DNA of 13,221 bases, from positions 1 to 13,221 of the forward strand of contig JAESQI010000095.1 of assembly GCA_016765255.1 (NCBI GenBank), in the 5' to 3' direction. The notes under the pieces are model-generated. The model was not told the origin of the DNA. It did no database searches and saw only the letters and a list, made by a program, of their open reading frames with translations. Positions within the stretch are counted from its first letter, which is position 1, and each line of letters starts with the position of its first letter. The DNA is from Robiginitomaculum sp. Lineage in GTDB: Bacteria; Pseudomonadota; Alphaproteobacteria; Caulobacterales; Maricaulaceae. This document shows positions 7,295 to 13,221 of this stretch, in pieces. Position numbers and translations under genes: made by a program.

Positions 7295-7299
7295 TGCTC

Positions 7300-9564
7300 A
7301 TGAAGTTAAAATTACCACAATGGTTAAGTTTGAGCGTCAAGCAGCGCAAAACAGTAATTCCAACACTTGTTGGTTTATGTGTACCTTTATTGATTACGGC
7401 CCTCTATATTGGCACACCAAAGTTTTTTTCGCAGAGCACGGAGCTTTTATTCGATGCGTATCAAAGGGTTAATCCCCGCGAATACGATCCGAATATTGGG
7501 GTGCGAGTTGTTGATATTGACGAGGAAAGTTTAAAAATACATGGGCAATGGCCATGGCCCCGCACAAAAATGGCGAGATTTAATCAAAACCTGACTGACG
7601 CGGGCGCAGCGGTGATTGCCTATGATATTGTGTTTTCAGAACCCGATAGAACCTCGCCCGAAAACTTGATTGAAGTATTTAAAAGCAATCCGAATGCCAA
7701 AGGTAATTTTGATAATATCAAGGCTTTGACCAGTCATGATCAGGTGTTTGCCGATGCCATTGGTCGTTCTAATGTAGTTACCGGATTTTTTCTGGTCAAC
7801 AACGAAAACGATAAACGCCCGATTCGTAAAGCCGGTATCAGTTACGGGGGCACCGACCCCAGAGGCGCGTTGCCAGAATATATCGGTTCAATTCCCGCCT
7901 TACCGATTTTAGAAGCACAAGCAAGTGGGGCGGGCTCGGTGAGTTTTCAACCTAAGGCGGACGGCATTGTGCGCACGGCACCGTTAATGTCGCGGCTTGG
8001 GGGAAAGGTGTATCCGTCATTATCCATTGAAGCGTTGCGGGCCGCACAAGGGGCGGGCGCTTATAAAATCAGAGGTAATGACGCCAGCGGTGAGTCCTCC
8101 TCGGTTGATAAGGAAGTGGTTGCTTTGCAAGTCGGGGCTTTTGAACTCCCCGCCACAAAGAACGGCGAGTTTCGCCTGCATTTCACGACCCATCAACCAG
8201 AGAGGATTGTTCCTGCGTGGAAAGTGTTGGCCAATGATCCGTTAGATCAGGAGTGGAAGGCAAAAATAACCAATCATATCGTCTTTATCGGTACCAGCGC
8301 CATAGGACTACAAGATATTTACGCCACTCCAGTTGAGGTCAGAATGGCTGGGGTTGAGGCACAAGCACAAGTGGTTGAACAAATTCTTGGCGAACAATTT
8401 TTGGAACGTCCGGATTGGATTGCGGGTATGGAAATAGAGGGATTTCTTTTTCTTGGAATTTTACTGGCGTTAATCGTGCCGCATTTGGGGGCGGCAAAAG
8501 GAGCGTTATTGAGCGCAGTCTTGGCGGGCAGCGTATTTTACGGGTCGTATTTTGCATTTACTAATAAGCAATTATTGTTTGACCCTATATTGATTTTGAT
8601 CGGTATATTGGCGTCCTATCTGGTGATTACTTTGACGTCGTTTTACTTGACTGAATCAGAACGTTCTCGAATACGTTCGGCGTTTTCTATGTATCTCTCT
8701 CCGACCATGGTGAAAAAAGTCAGCGAAGATCCAGACCTTTTAACTCTCGGCGGAGAAGAGCGAAATATGACCATTTTGTTTTTAGATATACGCGGGTTTT
8801 CAAAAATATCCCACGGACTTGAGCCCAATGAAATCACCACATTTCTCAATATTTTCCTCACGCCCATGACCAACATTTTGCAAGACGGACATGCGACCAT
8901 TGATAAATATATCGGCGACGCCATAGTTGCGTTTTGGAATGCACCGCTGGATGATCCCGAACATGAAGTCAATGCAGCCAAAGCGGTCATGGCCATGATG
9001 CGCAGCCTTGATGACCTGAACGAAAAATACATGGCCCAATCAGAGATTAAATGGCCAGATGATGTGCGTATGGGCATTGGCCTGAATACGGGTGTGTGTT
9101 GCGTCGGCAGTTTGGGCAGCGAGCAGAGGTTTTCATACTCTATGATTGGCGACGCTGCCAATTTGGCGTCCCGAATTGAAGGCCTAACCAAACAATATAA
9201 AGTACATGTATTGGTCGGTGATAGTACCGCTGGAAAAATTAGCGAATTTGCCATTATCGAAGCAGACCTGATCCAAGTTGTCGGGCGACCAACGCCTGAG
9301 CGTGTGTTCATACTGGCGGGTGAAGAGAAAGAAGCGCAAACAGATGATTATAAAGCACTGATCCCTATCCACAAAATATTTCTGGATGCTTACCGGGAGC
9401 AAAAATGGAAAACGGCGGAAGCCTTGATCCCTGAGCTTCACTCCCTTGCCAAACCCTTAGATTTCCACGGCTATTACGACGTCATGCGCGATCGTATAGC
9501 AGGATATAAAACCAACCCTCCTCCCAAAGACTGGGGCGGGGTTTATGTGGCAACGAGCAAGTAA
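7300..9564 (+). CDS. CHASE2-domain class III adenylate cyclase, membrane-bound
   Basis: This is a predicted inner-membrane sensor that makes cAMP from ATP. From the ATG at 7300 it has 754 residues. A membrane helix is at 18-37, then a periplasmic CHASE2 sensor domain (about 40-375, with VRVVDIDEESLKIHGQWPWPR and IVFIGTSAIGLQD). A cluster of three membrane helices follows at about 378-455, and a class III cyclase domain starts near residue 485. Catalytic residues are present: metal-binding Asp496 (FLDIRGF) and Asp540 (YIGDAIVAFW), adenine-specifying Lys536 and Asp618 (IGDAANLASR), and transition-state Asn621 and Arg625. A C-terminal helical tail ends in PPPKDWGGVYVATSK, common in CHASE2 cyclases. 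ATP rather than GTP is inferred from the Lys/Asp pair. The divergent FecR-domain and barrel genes suggest a shared envelope signal. Convergent with the bestrophin gene, 16 nt from its stop. Confidence 0.93.
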   Translation: MKLKLPQWLSLSVKQRKTVIPTLVGLCVPLLITALYIGTPKFFSQSTELLFDAYQRVNPREYDPNIGVRVVDIDEESLKIHGQWPWPRTKMARFNQNLTDAGAAVIAYDIVFSEPDRTSPENLIEVFKSNPNAKGNFDNIKALTSHDQVFADAIGRSNVVTGFFLVNNENDKRPIRKAGISYGGTDPRGALPEYIGSIPALPILEAQASGAGSVSFQPKADGIVRTAPLMSRLGGKVYPSLSIEALRAAQGAGAYKIRGNDASGESSSVDKEVVALQVGAFELPATKNGEFRLHFTTHQPERIVPAWKVLANDPLDQEWKAKITNHIVFIGTSAIGLQDIYATPVEVRMAGVEAQAQVVEQILGEQFLERPDWIAGMEIEGFLFLGILLALIVPHLGAAKGALLSAVLAGSVFYGSYFAFTNKQLLFDPILILIGILASYLVITLTSFYLTESERSRIRSAFSMYLSPTMVKKVSEDPDLLTLGGEERNMTILFLDIRGFSKISHGLEPNEITTFLNIFLTPMTNILQDGHATIDKYIGDAIVAFWNAPLDDPEHEVNAAKAVMAMMRSLDDLNEKYMAQSEIKWPDDVRMGIGLNTGVCCVGSLGSEQRFSYSMIGDAANLASRIEGLTKQYKVHVLVGDSTAGKISEFAIIEADLIQVVGRPTPERVFILAGEEKEAQTDDYKALIPIHKIFLDAYREQKWKTAEALIPELHSLAKPLDFHGYYDVMRDRIAGYKTNPPPKDWGGVYVATSK

Positions 9565-9580
9565 ACCTGCTAAAAATATT

Positions 9581-10513
9581 TTAGTAAAGCGCGCCTTTAA
9601 TGGGGGTGATCATTGGGGGGATATCGTCGTCTTCTAGGGCAAGAGTTTTTAGGTCAATTTCTAGGGAACGGGCGAGGGCGTCCATGGGAACCACATTGCG
9701 GTTGTTTAAAAACGGCTCTTCCATGAAACTGCCAATGCCTTCGACCATAAAGAATATCCAGCCAACCATGACAACGGCAGGAATGGCGAGGTATTTCATG
9801 TTTTCAAGGCCTGGCAATGAAAAGGCGAGCAGGGCTAAAAATAGCCATATAAACATATGGGTGAAAAATGAATAATGGGTCGGGAAGGGGGTGTTCTTTA
9901 GGCCCTCACAGGCCGTCTGGGCTGCGACGAGTTCACGTTGAATGCCGACAACTTCGAAATGTTCACCGTCATAAAACTGGCCTTCTGATTGGGCAATACG
10001 AAAGTCGCGAGATTGTAAAAATAGCAATTTTAATGCGGGGTTATGCGCGCCTTCGACGGCTTGCCTATCTTCCTTGCTCAATAAATTTTCTGTGCCTTGT
10101 AACGGTGGCAAACCTTTTAATTGCCGCCCTAAAACCCACAACCAAGCCAGATTGCGCCTGATCATGCGCCGCATAACAATACGAGCAAGTTTAGAGGGTT
10201 TGCCCGTCTTATGATTGATATAGGGTTCGTCAATGCGCGTCAAAATAAGAGCAAGGTTACGCGATGCTGCGCGCATATCGCCCCAAGTTCCACGGGCTAA
10301 AAACCAGCGGTCATAGGCGGAATTTGTCCGAAAGCCCAGAAATATAGAAATAGCTGTGCCGACAATAAGCGGCGCAGTTAGGTCGAGGACACTGCCCAAA
10401 TTAAGATGGACAATAGGAATAACTATGGCGCAGGCAAGTATGAACATCGCCAATAATTGTTTCCAAATAACACCGAGTAAACGCCAGAGTGAAATGTGCT
10501 TCTCGACAATCAT
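9581..10513 (-). CDS. Bestrophin-like (UPF0187 family) anion channel
   Basis: This is a predicted pentameric inner-membrane ion channel of the bacterial bestrophin family. Hydrophobic helices occur at about residues 20-36, 42-60, 219-235 and 240-258. The family motif after helix 2, FLGFRTNSAYDRWFLAR (58-74), is well conserved. So are CEGLKNTPFPTHYSFFTH (202-219) and the C-terminal block EEPFLNNRNVVPMDALARSL (265-284). The length of 310 residues is complete for the family. The start ATG lies 3 nt after the stop of the multiheme cytochrome gene and has no nearby Shine-Dalgarno, so translation probably depends on coupling. Bacterial members are described as anion- or cation-conducting, so selectivity cannot be told here. 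Its place in a redox operon suggests a link to membrane potential or charge balance, which is inference. Confidence 0.88.
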   Translation of the reverse strand: MIVEKHISLWRLLGVIWKQLLAMFILACAIVIPIVHLNLGSVLDLTAPLIVGTAISIFLGFRTNSAYDRWFLARGTWGDMRAASRNLALILTRIDEPYINHKTGKPSKLARIVMRRMIRRNLAWLWVLGRQLKGLPPLQGTENLLSKEDRQAVEGAHNPALKLLFLQSRDFRIAQSEGQFYDGEHFEVVGIQRELVAAQTACEGLKNTPFPTHYSFFTHMFIWLFLALLAFSLPGLENMKYLAIPAVVMVGWIFFMVEGIGSFMEEPFLNNRNVVPMDALARSLEIDLKTLALEDDDIPPMITPIKGALY

Positions 10514-10516
10514 GAT

Positions 10517-12349
10517 TTATTGTGTGCTATTCCCCAAACTTTTACCGCCCATAATCCCAGCGTGCGGGCCATTATGGTAAGTATGACATGTGAGGCAGTT
10601 ACTCGGCATGGTTCCTTGTGCCATTTCCCCACCTTTTGCATAACTATCTATGCCAATATGGCAGTCTTGGCAAATTTTTATCCTTGGGAGAAGAACGTCG
10701 GATGAACTTTCGGACGTTCTGGCCGTATGACATGTTTCACACGTCAAATTGCCAATTTCATGACTAGCATGATCAAAGGGAGATTTTGGATAAAACTGCC
10801 CGTTGACTGATATAGGTCTAATCGCAAAATCAAGACTGGTAATATTTGCAGGGCGGTCGATTTCGTGGCAATCAAAACATGCTCCGCCTTCGGAGAAAAT
10901 AGCATTGACTTTGGATGCTGTGCGTTGATCGGCTTGCTTGAAAGCAAGTTCTCTGCGGTTTAAATCTCTCAAACTAGCGGCTTTTCCTGGGCGACGACGT
11001 GTTCGAGAATTCATTTCTGCGTCGCGGATATTACCAAGGGCTTGGGCCTGATAATAGTCGCGCATACTGGCAATGACTTCGTCAGGTTCGCCGTGGCGCA
11101 GTGTGCGCGTATACCCGTCATCGGCTTCAAAGGCCAAGTCATGACAAACGGCGCAATCTTGTTGCATATTGACGGGGTCAAATAATGCACCACCCGCTTC
11201 AGGACGATGACAATCGGCGCAATCAACGCCGCTACCAATTCTTGCACTGTCTTCTACAATGGAAAATTTACCACCAATTTCGCCCGCCATTTTAGCCACA
11301 CTACCGCCTCGGTCTAAATGCATTTTGTGTGGAAATTTTAGCCCTGAAAAGCCTTTCGGGTTTTCGCTTAAGGAAATACGGGTATATTTTGGCTCATTGA
11401 AATCTGGTAAAGTAATGATACTTGGCCTAAATTCAGGATGGTCACTGCCAAAGTCTGAAACATTTAACAGCATTGTATGGGGTACCGTTTTATCTAAATT
11501 ACTGTGACAATCTGCGCATAATTTTTGGCTGGCGGGCATTATTTTTTCGCGGGAATTATGTTCAACATGGCAAGAGGCGCAACGCTCGGCAGGTCGTAAA
11601 AACATTTCGCTGACCTTGTTGAGATTTGCTTCAAACCCACTTAGTTTTGGTTTTGAGGCCCGTAAATCTTTTATATCCGCATGATCACCTAGTTTTTCAT
11701 GGCACTCTACACAGGCTTTATCTTTAACGGGAACAAAGGCTTTGGTATGGCATGTCGAGCAGTCGTTTTTCAAATTGGCGTGCATGAGGGAAATTTCCCC
11801 GCTATTCCATGATAGGTCAGCTTGTATCGGCAGTGCTTTTACGGCGGCGCTATCTTTGTTCTTTGCTGCCCATATTGGTAGGGCGAGGAAGAAGCCAATA
11901 ACGGCAATGGAAAATACCCACGCCATGATCCGTTTGCCTGGGAGCGCTCTTTTTAATCCAAAGACTTTATTTTCATCAGCCGATGTAATAGCGGATTCAA
12001 CGATTTCGACTTGCTCAAGCCTGACGGTCAGATCATCTGGAGAGCTTGGTTCTTCGATCAGGAGTTCATAAACCCCGATACGAATGAGAGTGCCAGGTTT
12101 TAAATAATTAGCTCGGCTTTTTAGGCGCCCGTCAATATTTGCCGTATGCCCGCCTAACATTTCCAAACTCGCCATCCCGTCTGATGTGCGTTTTAGCCTA
12201 GCATGTTTAAGGGCGATGCGCAGATCAAGGAGTTGTAAGTCATTATCAGTTTCGCGGCCAATGCTGATCTCATCGGTTTCGTAAGTACGTTCGCGAATGC
12301 TCTCGCGGCCACCGGGTCTTCGTTTTAAATTGCGTACCGTAATCGTCAT
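10517..12349 (-). CDS. FHA-like domain / membrane helix / decaheme cytochrome c fusion protein
   Basis: Residues 1-100 form a forkhead-associated-like fold: ISIGRETDNDLQLLDLRIAL, then KHARL, and a closing LIRIGVYELLIEE strand. The usual Ser of the SxxHA motif is Ala46. A basic stretch and one membrane helix (about 141-161) follow, so the FHA part is cytoplasmic and the rest periplasmic. The periplasmic part holds ten CxxCH heme c sites at Cys 197, 213, 257, 278, 377, 399, 491, 537, 560 and 585. Extra His motifs typical of bis-His ligation (FPHKMH at 339-344, FDHASH at 525-530) precede some of them. Heme groups cluster as 4 + 2 + 1 + 3. It lies 9 nt after the cytochrome b-like gene and 3 nt before the bestrophin gene. 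A role as electron carrier is inferred; the acceptor is unknown. I do not recognise a named protein with this whole architecture. Confidence 0.9.
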   Translation of the reverse strand: MTITVRNLKRRPGGRESIRERTYETDEISIGRETDNDLQLLDLRIALKHARLKRTSDGMASLEMLGGHTANIDGRLKSRANYLKPGTLIRIGVYELLIEEPSSPDDLTVRLEQVEIVESAITSADENKVFGLKRALPGKRIMAWVFSIAVIGFFLALPIWAAKNKDSAAVKALPIQADLSWNSGEISLMHANLKNDCSTCHTKAFVPVKDKACVECHEKLGDHADIKDLRASKPKLSGFEANLNKVSEMFLRPAERCASCHVEHNSREKIMPASQKLCADCHSNLDKTVPHTMLLNVSDFGSDHPEFRPSIITLPDFNEPKYTRISLSENPKGFSGLKFPHKMHLDRGGSVAKMAGEIGGKFSIVEDSARIGSGVDCADCHRPEAGGALFDPVNMQQDCAVCHDLAFEADDGYTRTLRHGEPDEVIASMRDYYQAQALGNIRDAEMNSRTRRRPGKAASLRDLNRRELAFKQADQRTASKVNAIFSEGGACFDCHEIDRPANITSLDFAIRPISVNGQFYPKSPFDHASHEIGNLTCETCHTARTSESSSDVLLPRIKICQDCHIGIDSYAKGGEMAQGTMPSNCLTCHTYHNGPHAGIMGGKSLGNSTQ

Positions 12350-12361
12350 ATCTGTCCCCTA
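12350..12361 (-). promoter_or_regulatory. Stop/ribosome-binding-site overlap before the FHA-decaheme gene
   Basis: The - strand reads TAGGGGACAGAT followed by ATG. TAG is the stop codon of the cytochrome b-like gene and the start of an AGGGG ribosome binding site with a 6-nt spacer. This repeats the arrangement before the FecR-domain gene and predicts coupled translation. Confidence 0.65.
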
Positions 12362-13216
12362 ACTATAGTAAAATACACTGACGATATGCGCGCTGAGAGC
12401 GGCAATGAGTGCAAAGGTTAGAGGAATGTGGAAAAATAACCAGAACTCTAGGAGTGCCCGAAATTTGATATGCTTGCGTATGCGCCTGAGAAGAGCATTT
12501 TTACGCTCCAAGACCGAGATCAAATCGAGAATGGGCCCGTGGTCTTTATTGTCAACCTTGCGGAGTTCGGTCCGAAAAAATATAAGGGCGGCATTGGTCG
12601 GACATCTTTTATCTCGACCAGAAAGGCGTTTGAAAATCCCGCCGCCCAGTTTTGTTTTGATAGCGGATTTTCGGATCATATCAATATATTTATCACCCAG
12701 TGGTTGCGCCGTTTCGCGGAGTAATCTGTCGAGGTTGGCAATTTCGTCAAGCATATCCGCTTGGCCCATTTCGCCTCTATTCTCGCTCATATTTCTTGGG
12801 ACAGTTGCGTAAAAATAAATGCCAAATAACCCAGAAGCGATTACGCCCATCATGAGGGCGTAGGCGAGGGTGTGCAAATTCCAACCAAATTGAAACCCAG
12901 TATGTAATGTGGCGACAATGATCAGGGACATGCCGAGATAAATATGGGCTGATGTCCAGCCTTTCAAACTCCAATGCCCTTGGGAAATCCACCGTTTTCG
13001 CATGCCAAGTAAGGTTAGCCATAAAATTAGTAGAGCGGCAATCGTTCCCAGCGTATAGCCGTACCATGTCCCGCCATTTCTGCTGGGCTCAAAATCAGCC
13101 CAGACATAGCCAGCAATGCTGAGAATGCAGAGCAAGAGGGACAGCTTTAAAAACTGGCAATTTTTGTGGGCAAGGAAGCTTGTATGCTCCGCCACTTGGT
13201 TGCGTTTTTTTGCCAT
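12359..13216 (-). CDS. Five-helix membrane cytochrome b-like protein with two His pairs
   Basis: The sequence shows five hydrophobic helices at about residues 23-41, 52-71, 88-108, 113-136 and 255-281. Two helices each carry two histidines exactly 14 residues apart: His91/His105 and His263/His277. That spacing is the classic ligand pattern for two stacked b-type hemes bridged between helices. With the basic N-terminus (MAKKR) inside, His91 and His263 lie toward the cytoplasm and His105 and His277 toward the periplasm. A 118-residue charged cytoplasmic loop (137-254) separates helices 4 and 5. It is followed after 9 nt by the FHA-decaheme gene, so it probably passes electrons from quinol to that protein. 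The start at 13216 may overlap an upstream stop (TAATG), so another gene of the operon may lie beyond the window. No named family is recognised with certainty. Confidence 0.7.
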   Translation of the reverse strand: MAKKRNQVAEHTSFLAHKNCQFLKLSLLLCILSIAGYVWADFEPSRNGGTWYGYTLGTIAALLILWLTLLGMRKRWISQGHWSLKGWTSAHIYLGMSLIIVATLHTGFQFGWNLHTLAYALMMGVIASGLFGIYFYATVPRNMSENRGEMGQADMLDEIANLDRLLRETAQPLGDKYIDMIRKSAIKTKLGGGIFKRLSGRDKRCPTNAALIFFRTELRKVDNKDHGPILDLISVLERKNALLRRIRKHIKFRALLEFWLFFHIPLTFALIAALSAHIVSVFYYS

Positions 13217-13221
13217 TATCC

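Larger units (their letters stand above)
7133..7299. promoter_or_regulatory. Divergent promoter region between barrel gene and CHASE2 cyclase gene
   Basis: About 167 nt separate the two divergent starts (7132 and 7300), and this region must hold both promoters. On the + strand, TTCAGA (7183-7188) and TATACA (7205-7210), spaced 16 nt apart, resemble a weak -35/-10 pair for the cyclase gene. The same AT-rich site read on the - strand gives TATACT (7209-7204), but no good -35 is seen for that direction. The region also contains copy 2 of a 13-bp direct repeat and an inverted repeat at 7250-7269. Assignments are by pattern only. Confidence 0.4.

Noticed and set aside
7219..7299. N-terminal extension of the cyclase from TTG 7219 (27 extra residues)
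   Set aside because: There is no ribosome binding site, and the extension overlaps the 13-bp repeat and putative promoter. ATG 7300 has AGGGG at proper distance and a normal tail before the first membrane helix.
8643..9311. 222-codon open frame on the - strand opposite the cyclase domain
   Set aside because: It lies wholly antisense to the conserved catalytic domain, and its translation shows no recognisable domain. It looks like a shadow frame.
9570..9584. AT-rich hairpin CTAAAA-ATA-TTTTAG between the convergent cyclase and bestrophin genes as a terminator
   Set aside because: The stem is only 6 bp and nearly all A-T, with no U-tract beyond it, so it is unlikely to terminate transcription alone.
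12405..12812. 135-codon open frame on the + strand opposite the cytochrome b-like gene
   Set aside because: It is antisense to a gene with membrane helices and ordered histidines. Its own product has no coherent pattern.

Overview
The window looks like a stretch of chromosome from an alphaproteobacterium of moderate to low GC (roughly mid-40s percent by eye), probably an aquatic or marine lineage. This rests on gene content (Ccm system I cytochrome c maturation, a CHASE2 cyclase next to a FecR-domain protein, a bestrophin-like channel) and general sequence flavour. No rRNA or other marker gene is present, so the taxonomic guess is an inference. There is no IS element, phage gene, CRISPR array or tRNA. 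Nearly all of the sequence is coding.

Left part (1-3201, + strand): the 3' end of a cytochrome c maturation operon, ccmF (5' end cut by the window), ccmG, ccmH and ccmI. All three junctions are 4-nt ATGA stop/start overlaps. These products transport or attach heme and reduce apocytochrome thiols at the periplasmic face. After a 115-nt spacer with a small palindrome comes gdhA (3317-4666, + strand), an NADP-type glutamate dehydrogenase. A perfect 18-bp-stem bidirectional terminator (4714-4755) separates it from the convergent genes.

Middle part (4775-9564): an envelope signalling block. A TPR plus beta-barrel outer-membrane protein and a secreted FecR-domain protein form a two-gene operon on the - strand. 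They are divergent from a membrane-bound CHASE2 class III adenylate cyclase on the + strand. The 167-nt divergent intergenic region carries a 13-bp direct repeat and an inverted repeat.

Right part (9581-13216, - strand): a compact operon transcribed toward the cyclase. In order of transcription it encodes a five-helix membrane cytochrome b-like protein with two evenly spaced His pairs, a 610-residue protein joining a cytoplasmic FHA-like domain through one membrane helix to a periplasmic ten-heme (ten CxxCH) cytochrome c, and a bestrophin-like anion channel. Gaps are 9 and 3 nt, so the three are very probably co-expressed. This is the most novel element: it looks like a quinone-to-periplasm electron conduit with a built-in cytoplasmic FHA-like domain. 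The ccm genes at the other end of the window make the machinery that would attach its hemes.

Several non-ccm genes share an unusual AGGGG-type ribosome binding site, often followed by CAAA. In two cases it overlaps the TAG stop of the preceding gene.
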